The notes under the pieces: model-generated | Seen by the model: the letters and a program-made list of their open reading frames with translations, nothing else | Database searches by the model: none | Told to the model about the DNA's origin: nothing | Program-made: the position numbers and the translations under genes | Assembly (NCBI GenBank): GCA_030602785.1 | Contig: JAUVZB010000004.1 | Span: forward strand, 1-33,343 | Source: Dehalococcoidia bacterium | Lineage (GTDB): Bacteria; Chloroflexota; Dehalococcoidia; GIF9; AB-539-J10 | DNA: 33,343 nucleotides | Direction: 5' to 3' | In this document: one piece after another, positions 16,555 through 25,309 of the stretch | Layout of the letters: the number at the start of each line of letters is the position of its first letter | Numbering within the stretch: position 1 is the stretch's first letter

Positions 16555-18021
16555 CTAGAGCGCAGGCCTTCGCAGGTGCCACTCGGTCGCCTGCTCATAC
16601 GCGTGTGCTACACGTAGCAGGGTGTCCTCGCGGAACCGGTTGGCCATGAGCTGCAGTCCCACAGGTAGCCCCGACACATCGCCTGCCGGCACGGAGATGC
16701 CAGGTATGCCGGCGATATTGACGGGCAGTGTGAACACATCGCTCAGGTACATCTGCATCGGGTCATTGAGTCTTGACCCCAGTGGGAAGGCCACAGTAGG
16801 CGACGTGGGAGTGGCCAGGACATCGTACTTCCGGAACGCCTCATCCAGCTCCTGCCGAATGAGATGTCTCACCTTCTGAGCCTTGAGATAGTAGGCATCG
16901 TAGTACCCGGCGGAAAGAGCGTACGTTCCCAGCATGATGCGCAGTTTGACCTCGTCTCCGAAACCCTGACCTCGTGTACGTACGATGGCCTCCTCCGCCG
17001 TACTTCCATCGACAGAGAGGCCGTACTTCACGCCGTCAAACCTTGCAAGGTTTGCAGAGGCCTCCGAGGGAGCAATGATGTAGTAGGCCGCAAGGGCATG
17101 CTCGGTCGACGGCAAAGAGACATCCCTGTCAACGTGGGCGCCAAGCTTCTGGAGCACCCTGATCGCCTCCTCAATGCAAACCCGTACCTCGGACTGCATG
17201 CCCTCGATGAAGTACTCGCGGGGCACGCCGACTCTGAGTCCCCGGATGTCATTCGTAAGGCACGACGTGAAATCGGGGACTTCAACGGGAGATGAGGTGG
17301 AATCCATCTCGCAGGGACCCGCAATCGCGTTCATTACGAGTGCGCAATCCTCAACGTCTCTGGCAAATGGGCCTATCTGGTCGAGGGAACTCGCGAACGC
17401 TACAAGCCCGAAGCGGCTCACCCGGCCGTAGGTCGGCTTCAACCCCACAACTCCACAGAAGCCTGCGGGTTGCCTGATGCTGCCCCCCGTATCCGACCCG
17501 AGCGTAAACAGGGCCTCACCGGACGCCACGGCGGCTGCGGAACCACCGCTGCTGCCACCGGGAACGCGGTCCAGGTCCCACGGATTGTGCGTCGGAAAGA
17601 ACGCCGAATGCTCGGTCGAGGACCCCATGGCGAACTCGTCCATGTTGGACTTGCCAAGCAGCACCGCCTGTTGGGACAACAATCTCTTGATCACAGTAGC
17701 GTCATACGGTGGCACGAAGGATTCGAGTATCCGCGAGCCGCAGGTCGTCTTGACCCCCTCGGTGCACAGCACGTCCTTTGCAACGAAGGGGATGCCGGTC
17801 AAGGCATCGCCTTCACCACGGGAGAGCACACGGTCCGCTTCATCAGCCTGAGAAAGGGCGCGGTCAGCGCATATGGAAAGCAGGGCCCGCACCGCAGGCT
17901 CAATGATCTCGATGCGTTGAAGGCACGACTCCGTCAATTCACGAGAAGACAGCTCCCGTGAATGGAGGAGCCTCCGAGCATCGTGAATGGACAGCGCGCA
18001 ATGTCTGCTGGAGGTGTCCAT
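16555..18021 (-). CDS. gatA: Asp-tRNA(Asn)/Glu-tRNA(Gln) amidotransferase subunit A
   Basis: GatA is the amidase-fold glutaminase of GatCAB and releases ammonia for the GatB reaction. The 488-aa protein has the Ser-cisSer-Lys triad: K82 in FVAKDV, S158 in PGGSSGGSA and nucleophile S181 in SDTGGSIRQPA. PTYGRVSRFGLVAFASSLDQ and the normal length confirm it. The ATG at 18021 is 47 bp after gatC, with only a weak ribosome site. It is encoded about 13 kb from gatB. Confidence 0.97.
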   Translation of the reverse strand: MDTSSRHCALSIHDARRLLHSRELSSRELTESCLQRIEIIEPAVRALLSICADRALSQADEADRVLSRGEGDALTGIPFVAKDVLCTEGVKTTCGSRILESFVPPYDATVIKRLLSQQAVLLGKSNMDEFAMGSSTEHSAFFPTHNPWDLDRVPGGSSGGSAAAVASGEALFTLGSDTGGSIRQPAGFCGVVGLKPTYGRVSRFGLVAFASSLDQIGPFARDVEDCALVMNAIAGPCEMDSTSSPVEVPDFTSCLTNDIRGLRVGVPREYFIEGMQSEVRVCIEEAIRVLQKLGAHVDRDVSLPSTEHALAAYYIIAPSEASANLARFDGVKYGLSVDGSTAEEAIVRTRGQGFGDEVKLRIMLGTYALSAGYYDAYYLKAQKVRHLIRQELDEAFRKYDVLATPTSPTVAFPLGSRLNDPMQMYLSDVFTLPVNIAGIPGISVPAGDVSGLPVGLQLMANRFREDTLLRVAHAYEQATEWHLRRPAL

Positions 18022-18068
18022 AAGCTAGAATCGCCAACAACCCGCGGTCATACGAAGCAATCTCAACG

Positions 18069-18356
18069 CTATTCCAGAATTGGCGCCACGCGGAAACACG
18101 AATCCTGGCTGTCAGGGGCGTTGGCGAGCACGGAGTCCTGAGGCAGCGAGGGCCTTGCCGTGTCGTCACGCGTGACGCTCTGCAGCAGGCTCGCGTGTGG
18201 CGCCGCCGGCACACTTGCTGTATCAAGTGCCTGGAGGACGCTGAAATGATCGAGGATTACGGACAGTTCGACGCGGAACCGCTCGATCTCGTCTTCGCTC
18301 ACGCCAAGCCGTGCCAGCCAGGCAATGTGTCGCACTTCTTCAGTAGAAAGAGCCAT
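18069..18356 (-). CDS. gatC: Asp-tRNA(Asn)/Glu-tRNA(Gln) amidotransferase subunit C
   Basis: GatC is the small belt-like subunit that holds GatA and GatB together. The 95-aa protein begins LSTEEVRHIAWLARLGVSEDE and ends with the family's SCFRVAPILE (compare FxVPxVLE). Its length is typical. The ATG at 18356 lies only about 15 nt after the predicted transcription start and has no Shine-Dalgarno, suggesting initiation on a very short leader. Confidence 0.95.
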   Translation of the reverse strand: MALSTEEVRHIAWLARLGVSEDEIERFRVELSVILDHFSVLQALDTASVPAAPHASLLQSVTRDDTARPSLPQDSVLANAPDSQDSCFRVAPILE

Positions 18357-18377
18357 TTGATGAACAGGAACCGAGCG

Positions 18378-18406
18378 ATTATAGCACCGGCCCAGTGCAC
18401 TCGCAA
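18378..18406 (-). promoter_or_regulatory. Promoter of gatC-gatA
   Basis: On the minus strand TTGCGA (18401-18406) precedes TATAAT (18378-18383) by 17 bp, with an extended TGC before the -10. The predicted start near 18371 leaves a leader of about 15 nt before gatC. Confidence 0.75.
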
Positions 18407-18435
18407 TTGTCTGTACCTACCCGTCCATGTCATTG

Positions 18436-18465
18436 TTGCGAATGCTGCGGCACTGCACGTATAAT
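18436..18465 (+). promoter_or_regulatory. Promoter of the EF-G-like gene
   Basis: TTGCGA (18436-18441), an 18-bp spacer and TATAAT (18460-18465). It is divergent from the gatC promoter and uses the same -35 hexamer. The leader is about 43 nt and carries a strong ribosome site. Confidence 0.7.
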
Positions 18466-18514
18466 CACGGGCAATCCGCCCTCCCCACTACAGAGCAACG
18501 GAAGGAGTACTGCC

Positions 18515-20548
18515 GTGGAGTCCTACGCGCCGGAGAAGATACGCAATGTGGCCCTGATCGGACACTATGGGTCGGGAAAGACCTCCCTTGCAGAACTGAT
18601 GGCGTTTCGTGCCGGTGCTATCAAGCGCCTTGGCAGCGTCAACGAAGGCTCCAGTGTGTCTGACTATGACCAGAGCGAAATCGACCGCAACATGAGCATA
18701 TCCCTCGCGCTCCTTCCTGTGGAGTGGAAGGGTTACAAGCTGAACCTCCTGGACACTCCTGGCTACGCTGATTTTGCAGGGGAAGTCAAAACAGGGCTCC
18801 GTGTCTCGGACGCATGCGTCGTTTTCGTATGTGCCACCAGTTCGGTTGAGGTTGGCACCCAGCAGGTGTGGGCATACTCGCGCGAGCTTGACCTCCCTGC
18901 GGTTTGCGCCATCAGCAAGATGGATCGCGAAAACGCCGACTTCCAGAAGACCCTCGCGGATATGCAGTCGAAGTTATCCAGCCGCTGTGTGGCAATCCAG
19001 ATGCCGATTGGCTCACAGGCTGGTTTCAAGGGAGTGATAGACCTGGTTACCATGCGTGCGCACGTCGGTGAGAGCGAACAAGATATTCCATCCGAGTATA
19101 CGGATGAGGCACAGGGCCTGCGAGACAAGCTTGTTGAGACCGTCGTCGAGGTAGACGACGAGCTATTGACGAAGTACCTTGAAGGTGGCGAGCTCTCCGT
19201 CGAGGAGATTGTCGACGCCGTCCGGCGCGCAACGGCTCAAGGCATTGCGATTCCGGTCTTTGCGACCTCCGCGACGTTGGCTATCGGTGCGGACACGCTC
19301 TTGGATTCCATGTGCTCGGTATTGCCGTCCCCCGTGGAGCAACAGGCGGCGTCTTCTGAGCTCGTTCCCTCCCCATCGGCACCGGCACAGGCTCTTGTCT
19401 TCAAGACCACGGCTGACCCTTTCACAGGCAAGATAAGCTACTTCCGTGTGTATGCGGGAGAGATTGACAGCAACTCACAGGTGTGGAATGTGAATAAGAG
19501 TGCCGCAGAGCGCATTGGCCAGGTCTTCGTGCCTCTCGGCAAACACCAGCACACCGTCGCCCGGGTATCGACGGGGGACATCGCCGCAATCGCGAAACTC
19601 GGCGTGACCTCGACCGGCGATACCCTCGGCGCCCGTGATTTGCAGTCGCCTCTGGAGGGCATCGCATTCCCGAAAGCCAGATACAGCATGGCGGTCCAGC
19701 CTGATTCGAAGGCCGATCTTGACAAGATGAGCACGGTCCTGCCACGTATGGTTGAAGAGGACCCATCACTGGTTCTCAGACGTGACCCTGACACGGGAGA
19801 GACGCTGATGTCTGGCCTCGGCGACACCCATCTGGAGGTCGTCAAGGAAAGGATGAGCAGGAAATTCGGCGTCAAGGTGGTGCTTGGCACTCCCGCCGTC
19901 CCGTACAAAGAGACGATTGCCGTGCCCGCCAAGTCCGAGCACAAGCACAAGAAGCAGACGGGTGGCCACGGACAGTATGGCCACGTCCTCCTGCGGCTTG
20001 AGCCGCTCCCCAGGGGCAGTGGCTTCCAGTTCGAGATAAAGGTTGTCGGCGGTGCGATACCATCCAACTACCTTCCCTCCGTAGAGAAGGGTGTCAACGA
20101 AGGTGTTCACGAGGGAGTACTGGCTGGATATCCGGTGGTGGACGTCAAGGTCACCCTCTACGACGGCAGCTATCACGCCGTGGACTCGTCGGATATCGCG
20201 TTCAAGGTCGCAGCTTCTCAGGCTCTCAGGAAGGGCTTCCAGCAGGGACAGCCGGTGCTTCTCGAGCCAATCATGGACGTCACGGTTAGAGTGCCTGAGG
20301 GAATGACCGGTGACGTGATTGGCGACCTCAATACCAAGCGAGGCCGCGTGCAGGGCATGAATCCGGAGGCAAACTACAACGTCATCACGGCGCAGGCACC
20401 GTATGCCGAGCTTCTTCACTATTCAATCGACCTTCGCTCGATGCTGCAGGGCAGGGGAGACTTCGACATGGAGTTCAGTCACTACGAAGAGGTGCCTGCC
20501 CACATCAGTCAGCGCATTGTCGCGCAGCACGCTGCGAAGGCAGAGTAG
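18515..20548 (+). CDS. EF-G-like translational GTPase (FusA2-type)
   Basis: The 677-aa protein has the EF-G domain order: GTPase domain (about 8-280), domain II, domain III, then IV and V with TGGHGQYGHV and the C-terminal EF-G fold. Motifs are the P-loop GHYGSGKT (16-23), D80-TPGY84 and SKMD at 134-137. Classical EF-G has DTPGHVDF and NKMD, so the catalytic histidine is replaced by Y84 and the guanine-contact Asn by Ser. These changes are typical of EF-G-like paralogs such as mycobacterial FusA2, whose role (possibly ribosome recycling or stress) is poorly known. The GTG at 18515 is set by GGAAGGAG 8 nt upstream. A hairpin terminator follows. Confidence 0.9.
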   Translation: MESYAPEKIRNVALIGHYGSGKTSLAELMAFRAGAIKRLGSVNEGSSVSDYDQSEIDRNMSISLALLPVEWKGYKLNLLDTPGYADFAGEVKTGLRVSDACVVFVCATSSVEVGTQQVWAYSRELDLPAVCAISKMDRENADFQKTLADMQSKLSSRCVAIQMPIGSQAGFKGVIDLVTMRAHVGESEQDIPSEYTDEAQGLRDKLVETVVEVDDELLTKYLEGGELSVEEIVDAVRRATAQGIAIPVFATSATLAIGADTLLDSMCSVLPSPVEQQAASSELVPSPSAPAQALVFKTTADPFTGKISYFRVYAGEIDSNSQVWNVNKSAAERIGQVFVPLGKHQHTVARVSTGDIAAIAKLGVTSTGDTLGARDLQSPLEGIAFPKARYSMAVQPDSKADLDKMSTVLPRMVEEDPSLVLRRDPDTGETLMSGLGDTHLEVVKERMSRKFGVKVVLGTPAVPYKETIAVPAKSEHKHKKQTGGHGQYGHVLLRLEPLPRGSGFQFEIKVVGGAIPSNYLPSVEKGVNEGVHEGVLAGYPVVDVKVTLYDGSYHAVDSSDIAFKVAASQALRKGFQQGQPVLLEPIMDVTVRVPEGMTGDVIGDLNTKRGRVQGMNPEANYNVITAQAPYAELLHYSIDLRSMLQGRGDFDMEFSHYEEVPAHISQRIVAQHAAKAE

Positions 20549-20577
20549 CGGCTAACCTGAACCGGGACAGAGAAAAG

Positions 20578-20611
20578 GACTGCGCGGCGATGAGCCGCGC
20601 AGTCTTTGTTT
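20578..20611. terminator. Bidirectional intrinsic terminator between the EF-G-like gene and etfA
   Basis: A perfect 11-bp stem (20578-20588 with 20594-20604) encloses the loop GATGA. It is followed by TTTGTTT on the plus strand and, read on minus, by CCTTTTCTC. It lies between two convergent genes and can serve both. Confidence 0.9.
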
Positions 20612-20630
20612 CACAGACCACCCAAGGGTG

Positions 20631-21626
20631 TCAGTCCGTCAGCAGTTCCCGGAGTTTCTGAGTGAAGGCGGGCAACACGTCTTCGAACTTGCCGACGACA
20701 CCGTAGTTGGCTTCCAGGAAGATATTGGCCTCAGCATCCTTGTTGATAGCCACAACTGTCTTGGAACCCGAACAACCCGCCATGTGCTGGCTGGCGCCTG
20801 AGATAGCTACCGCCACGTAGAGGTCCGGCGCCACTATCTTGCCGGTGAGTCCAATGTGCATGGCCTCGGGCGCCCATCCGTTGTCACAGGGAGGGCGCGA
20901 CGCGCCGACTGCCGCGTGCAGCACATCGGCGAGTTCTTTCAAGACGGTTCCGAAAGGCTCGGCCCCACCTGTCCCCCGGCCACCACTGACAACGACCGAA
21001 GCGTCCTCCAGCTTGACGCCAGTGACCTCCTCCTGGACTCGCTCCAGCACCTTGACCGGTTCTGTCGCCAGCTCGGCAGCCAGCTGAATGGTTTCCGCCA
21101 GATGCGAAGGATTCGGTTCCCCCGCGCTCATTGCCTTCGGGCGGACTGTCGCAATCTGCGGCGCTGCCCGGGCTGCGAACTCGGCGAGAGCATTCCCACC
21201 GTACACCGGTTTTGTCATTACGAGCGTCTTGCTGTCAGGGTCGATTTGCAGGTCGATGCAGTCCGTGGCTACGGCCGCTCCGAGGCGAAACGCCAGGCGA
21301 GGACCGAGTTCTCTGCCAAGTGCGGTATGGCCGATCAGTACGACTGCAGGGGCTGCCGCAGCAATCGCCTGGGCCGCCAGTGCGACATGCACGGCGGCGC
21401 TGCCGGCGGCATCCTTCGTGAGTTCCGCGGTGTATACGGCATCGGCGCCTCGCGCGCCCGCCTCTGCGACGCTGTCGCCGGGCGCGTCGCTCGCGACAAC
21501 GCAGACAACGTTCTGTCCGAGCCCATCGGCCAGCTTGCGGCCACACCCGAGGAGCTCACACGTTGTGCTGGACAGTTTTCCACCAGCAACCTCTCCGTAG
21601 ATAAGTACTCCCTTGTACTCTTTCAT
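20631..21626 (-). CDS. etfA: Electron transfer flavoprotein alpha subunit
   Basis: EtfA carries the FAD that receives electrons from acyl-CoA and related dehydrogenases. The 331-aa product has the C-terminal FAD domain signature: [45 protein letters not shown] and [12 protein letters not shown]. The usual QIGQTG is HIGLTG here. I chose the second of two adjacent ATG codons (21626): AGGAGG lies 5 nt before it but only 2 nt before the first ATG. It follows etfB by 24 bp and ends at the bidirectional terminator. No dehydrogenase or ETF-quinone oxidoreductase partner is in the window. Confidence 0.94.
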   Translation of the reverse strand: MKEYKGVLIYGEVAGGKLSSTTCELLGCGRKLADGLGQNVVCVVASDAPGDSVAEAGARGADAVYTAELTKDAAGSAAVHVALAAQAIAAAAPAVVLIGHTALGRELGPRLAFRLGAAVATDCIDLQIDPDSKTLVMTKPVYGGNALAEFAARAAPQIATVRPKAMSAGEPNPSHLAETIQLAAELATEPVKVLERVQEEVTGVKLEDASVVVSGGRGTGGAEPFGTVLKELADVLHAAVGASRPPCDNGWAPEAMHIGLTGKIVAPDLYVAVAISGASQHMAGCSGSKTVVAINKDAEANIFLEANYGVVGKFEDVLPAFTQKLRELLTD

Positions 21627-21650
21627 CATGTCCTCCTGTGTGTCTCCGCC

Positions 21651-22460
21651 CTAGATGAGCTTCGCTTCGCGGAGCCTGATTGCGAGATTGGCGCCGGCTT
21701 CGGCAGCGTTTTCGCCTTCCACCATTTCGCAGTGGGCTTCCTTGACCGGCTGGAAGAGGCGGTTCAGCTGAAGCCGTCTCCCCGGTGCCCCAACCTCAGT
21801 GGTTTCAAGTCCAAGGTCAGCGGGAGTCCAGACGATGGGCTGCTTTCTGGCTGCCGCCATGATGCCCTTCAGAATCGCGTATCGCAGGTTGCCGAGTTCG
21901 CTTGTCACCGTTACTACGGCAGGCGTGTCGACCTCGATAACCTGGTACCCGTCAGGAATCACCTGCTCAATGCGGAGCTTGCCATCGACAGCCTCGACTT
22001 TTCGCGCGAGCGTCACCAGAGGAAGGCCGAGCAGCTCTGCAAGTCCCGCCCCAACCTGCCCTGCGTCCCAATCCGAGGACTGGCGACCGCAGAAGATTAC
22101 ATCATAGCCGTCGAGCTTCTGCACGGCCTTGGACAACGCGTACGCGGTCGACCAGCTGTCGCTGTCCTCAAACGCCGCGTCCTCCAGCAGAACGAGTTCA
22201 TCCGCCCCGACGGCGAGGGACTTCTTGATCACATCTCTAGCCATGTTGTTGCCCAGGCTCAAGACGGTGATATTCCCACCTGCCTTGTCCCTTATCCTGA
22301 GCGCTGCCTCCAATGCGAATTCGTCATACTGACCGATGACCTGCTTGATGTCCGGTGGCAGAGTCATCCGCATTGTTTTCGCGTCCACTTTGAAGGAACT
22401 CGGGGTGGCCTCCGGGTCAAGCACCTGCTTGCAACAGACAACCATTCTCAAATCCGACAT
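21651..22460 (-). CDS. etfB: Electron transfer flavoprotein beta subunit
   Basis: EtfB pairs with EtfA and binds AMP, or a second FAD in bifurcating types. The 269-aa product starts MVVCCKQVLDPEA and contains GQYDEFALEAALRIRD, GADELVLLED and FCGRQSSDWDAGQVGAGLAE, all typical. The last segment resembles FixA/bifurcating-type proteins, but without FixC/FixX homologs nearby I cannot say whether it bifurcates. The ATG at 22460 has GGAGG 7-8 nt upstream. It lies 18 bp after gltX. Confidence 0.94.
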   Translation of the reverse strand: MSDLRMVVCCKQVLDPEATPSSFKVDAKTMRMTLPPDIKQVIGQYDEFALEAALRIRDKAGGNITVLSLGNNMARDVIKKSLAVGADELVLLEDAAFEDSDSWSTAYALSKAVQKLDGYDVIFCGRQSSDWDAGQVGAGLAELLGLPLVTLARKVEAVDGKLRIEQVIPDGYQVIEVDTPAVVTVTSELGNLRYAILKGIMAAARKQPIVWTPADLGLETTEVGAPGRRLQLNRLFQPVKEAHCEMVEGENAAEAGANLAIRLREAKLI

Positions 22461-22478
22461 TGGAGCAACCTCCTTGCC

Positions 22479-23966
22479 TTACGTGCCAGTCCCGCTCGCC
22501 AATTCGGGGTATTGCCGTTCGATTACTTGAACGGCGTGTGCCAGGCGGGACATGCATCGTTCTCGTCCCAGGACTTCCATCGTCTCGAACAAAGGCGGCG
22601 CTGCGGTTCGCCCTGTCATGGCAACCCTCAGCGTGCCGAACAGCTGCTTGGTGGACACGCCCATGTCGTCGCTTAGAGGCCTTACCGCTTCCTCAAGCGA
22701 GACGGCGCTCCAGTTCTGCTCCGTCGGGACTACAAGCGAGACCCGATTCAGGATCTCTTGCGCCAGCGCTGCCTCCATTCCCTTCACGAGCAGGTCTTCA
22801 CACGGATATGAAAGCTCGTTCCGGAAGAGGAATTCGCAAAGGTCTGCAATCTCGTCCAGCTTCTTCGCTCGTTCCTGCACGAGTCGTGCCACACTGGCGA
22901 CGTAGTCGATGTTCAGGGGCCGCCCGATGTCGGCCGACAGACCGTGCTCGAGATAGGGCAGCGCTCGCCGGGCAAATTCCGCGGGGGACAGAGCGCGTAT
23001 GTATACCCCGTTCATCCAATCCAGTTTCGGCTTGTTGAACACGGCTGCGGTCTTGCCGATGCGCTCGAGCGAGAAGTTGGCAACGAGTTCCTCACGTGAC
23101 AGCAGGTCTGTCTTGTCGTCAAGTGACCAGCCAAGAAGCGCCAGGAAGTTGACCATCGCCTCCGGCAGATAGCCCTGGTCGCGGTACTCGGTGATAGTTG
23201 TGGCGCCGTGTCGCTTGGACAGTTTCGCCTTGTCAGGCCCGAGAATCATGGGCAGATGGGCGAATTGCGGAGGCTCCCAGCCAAAGGAGTCATAGAGCAT
23301 GACGTGCAGTGGAGTGCTTGAGATCCACTCATCCGCTCGCATGACATGGGTGATGCCCATGTCGTGGTCATCCACCACATTGGCCAGATGATACGTCGGA
23401 TAGCCATCGGACTTCATGAGGACGTAGTCGTTGAGGGTTGCGTTGCTGAAGACAACCTCGCCTCTTATCAGGTCGCTGACCCCCGTCTCTCCGGAGAGAG
23501 GGGTCTTGAACCGAACGACGGCCGTCTCGCCTGCAGCCAGCCTTCGGTTGACCTCGGCCTGAGTCAACTCCCGGCAGTGACCGTCATATCGGGGGGGGAG
23601 GTGGTTGCGTGTCTGTTCCTCCCGCACAGCCTGCAGACGCTCGGGGGAGCAGAAGCAATGGTATGCCTTGCCACTGCGGACCAGAGTCGCAGCCCCGTCA
23701 CGGTACAGTTGCAGTCTTTCCGACTGGAAGACAGGGCCCTCATCCCAGTCGAGTCCTAACCAGCGCAGTCCATCCTGTATGCTCTCTACAGCGCCCTCGA
23801 CACGCCGGGCCGTATCGGTGTCCTCGATGCGCAGGATGAAGGTGCCGCCGTACCGGCGCGCGAACAGCCAGTTGAAGAGGGCTGTGCGGATGTTGCCTAC
23901 GTGCGGAAAGCCGGTAGGGCTCGGCGCAAACCGGACTCTGACCTGAGAGTGTGTATCAGTCACCAT
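22479..23966 (-). CDS. gltX: Glutamyl-tRNA synthetase
   Basis: GluRS charges tRNA(Glu) and, where GatCAB supplies Gln-tRNA, usually tRNA(Gln) as well. The 495-aa class I synthetase has the HIGH-type motif HVGN at 22-25 (FAPSPTGFPHVGN), a zinc-site-like C104/C106/C131 group and KLSKR at 248-252. The C-terminal anticodon-binding part is full length. With gatCAB in the window and no glnS seen, it is probably non-discriminating; this is inference. The start is uncertain: I chose the ATG at 23966, close to conserved sequence. A TTG nine codons upstream is possible, and neither has a good ribosome site. Confidence 0.95.
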   Translation of the reverse strand: MVTDTHSQVRVRFAPSPTGFPHVGNIRTALFNWLFARRYGGTFILRIEDTDTARRVEGAVESIQDGLRWLGLDWDEGPVFQSERLQLYRDGAATLVRSGKAYHCFCSPERLQAVREEQTRNHLPPRYDGHCRELTQAEVNRRLAAGETAVVRFKTPLSGETGVSDLIRGEVVFSNATLNDYVLMKSDGYPTYHLANVVDDHDMGITHVMRADEWISSTPLHVMLYDSFGWEPPQFAHLPMILGPDKAKLSKRHGATTITEYRDQGYLPEAMVNFLALLGWSLDDKTDLLSREELVANFSLERIGKTAAVFNKPKLDWMNGVYIRALSPAEFARRALPYLEHGLSADIGRPLNIDYVASVARLVQERAKKLDEIADLCEFLFRNELSYPCEDLLVKGMEAALAQEILNRVSLVVPTEQNWSAVSLEEAVRPLSDDMGVSTKQLFGTLRVAMTGRTAAPPLFETMEVLGRERCMSRLAHAVQVIERQYPELASGTGT

Positions 23967-24033
23967 GCTGCAAGGCGCCGAATGAGCAGGCAAGACGGCG
24001 TAATAGCGGTCGGTTCACCGGGCTGACAAGGGC

Positions 24034-24312
24034 TCACTTCGACAGTACCTTCTGTAGACCCTTCAGCCGCCCCAGATGTTTCTTGAGCTTCTGAGAGAGT
24101 TGCTCGGTCTGGCGAAGGGCCATCTCTGTGTCTTCCATCTCCGCCTGGATCGAGAACAGTAGTCTGCTCTGCCGTTGTGCAAGATCGGCCTCGTATGCAG
24201 CAAGGTTATCGAAACCGCTGTCACCGAGAAGCTCAGAGAGCAGCTTGCCCTCCCGACTGTGCTGCTCGCCGGCAAGTCGCTCAACCGAAGCGGAGTACTG
24301 TCTGTTCTCCAT
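24034..24312 (-). CDS. Small coiled-coil protein, function unknown
   Basis: The 92-aa product is charged and almost wholly helical, with heptad-like leucines from about residue 35 to the end (AYEADLAQRQSRLLF, LRQTEQLSQKLKKHLGRL). It has no cysteines, signal or membrane segment. I do not recognise the family. It lies between the rluD-like gene and gltX, with its own good promoter at 24327-24355. The ATG at 24312 falls about 8 nt after the predicted transcription start; a GTG at 24324 is an alternative. There is no Shine-Dalgarno, so translation would be nearly leaderless. Confidence 0.6.
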   Translation of the reverse strand: MENRQYSASVERLAGEQHSREGKLLSELLGDSGFDNLAAYEADLAQRQSRLLFSIQAEMEDTEMALRQTEQLSQKLKKHLGRLKGLQKVLSK

Positions 24313-24326
24313 AGAAACGCCCACGG

Positions 24327-24355
24327 ACTATAGCATTTTGAGTGTCCCCGGGCAA
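24327..24355 (-). promoter_or_regulatory. Promoter of the small coiled-coil gene (and possibly gltX-etfBA)
   Basis: On the minus strand TTGCCC (24350-24355), a 17-bp spacer and TATAGT (24327-24332) with an extended TGC. The predicted start near 24320 is only about 8 nt before the ATG at 24312. Confidence 0.6.
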
Positions 24356-24358
24356 GGT

Positions 24359-25309
24359 TCATGGCTGCGCCAGGCTTCTTGCCGAGGCAAGCGCGCTGGT
24401 GAGCTCCGGAGGCAATGGCGACATGAATTCCTGCTCAGTCGCGGAACCCGGCAGTCTGAAGGCCAGCCGGTGCGCGTGAAGAAACTGGCGTTTCAACACA
24501 CCGCTCAAGGCCTGCCTGCTGTTCTTGCCGCCGTACGTGCGGTCCCCCGCGACGGGGTGACCTATCGACTCGAAGTGGACTCGGATTTGATGTGTGCGTC
24601 CCGTCGCGGGCATCGCGGAGACCAGCGCAAAGTCACGAATGTACTCACGTACCGTGTAGTCCGTTCTCGCCGGCTTGCCAGTCGCAACAATCGCCATCCT
24701 CTTGCGGTGAACCGGGTGACGCCCGATGGGTGCATCGATGGTCCCGCATTGCGGCGGACTGCCGACGACAAGGGCAAGGTACTCCTTGTGGACCTCTCCC
24801 TCCTTGAATTGCCGCACTAACCACTCACGCGCCGGCTCAAGCTTGGCTACCACGATAAGCCCTGACGTGTCTTTGTCCAGCCTGTGTACGATTCCCGGGC
24901 GAAAGACCTCGCCGCAGGCAAGCGCCGGACAATGGCCGAGAATCGCGTTCACCAGCGTATGCTCGGAGTGGCCGGGGGCCGGATGAACCACCACTCCCGC
25001 AGGCTTGTCCACAACCAGCACGCTCTCATCCTCGTAGACGATACTGAGAGGGCTCATCTCGGCTTTGGGAGCGGTCTCAGCAGCCGGAAGGCGGAACTGA
25101 ACGATATCCCCGATACGAACGCCCTGGCTTGCCTTGCATGTTTCGCCGTTGACGACGACCCGTCCCTCGCGTATCAGACGGTGGGCCTGTGCGCGCGATA
25201 GCTCTTCGACCCTTTCGCTCAGAAACTGGTCGAGCCTCTTCCACGCGATGTCAGCGCACAGCTCAACGAAACAGGAATCGCACTCAGTCGCCCGGACCGT
25301 CGGCAGCAA
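24359..25309 (-). CDS. RluA-family pseudouridine synthase (RluD-like)
   Basis: This enzyme converts specific uridines in ribosomal RNA to pseudouridine. The 316-aa product has an N-terminal S4 RNA-binding domain (about 22-75, KRLDQFLSERVEELSRAQAH) and the RluA catalytic domain with D145 in GIVHRLDKDTSG, followed by GRTHQIRVH. RluD, which modifies helix 69 of 23S rRNA, is the closest type by domain layout, but the target cannot be read from sequence. I prefer the TTG at 25309, which has GAGG about 9 nt upstream and overlaps lspA by 26 bp. A TTG at 25348 without a ribosome site is the alternative. Confidence 0.9.
   Translation of the reverse strand: MLPTVRATECDSCFVELCADIAWKRLDQFLSERVEELSRAQAHRLIREGRVVVNGETCKASQGVRIGDIVQFRLPAAETAPKAEMSPLSIVYEDESVLVVDKPAGVVVHPAPGHSEHTLVNAILGHCPALACGEVFRPGIVHRLDKDTSGLIVVAKLEPAREWLVRQFKEGEVHKEYLALVVGSPPQCGTIDAPIGRHPVHRKRMAIVATGKPARTDYTVREYIRDFALVSAMPATGRTHQIRVHFESIGHPVAGDRTYGGKNSRQALSGVLKRQFLHAHRLAFRLPGSATEQEFMSPLPPELTSALASARSLAQP

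Noticed and set aside
20856-22676. 606-codon open frame on the plus strand across etfA and etfB
   Set aside because: It is antisense to two clearly conserved genes, has low-complexity Arg/Cys-rich sequence with no family motif, and has no promoter. It is a by-product of GC-rich codon use.
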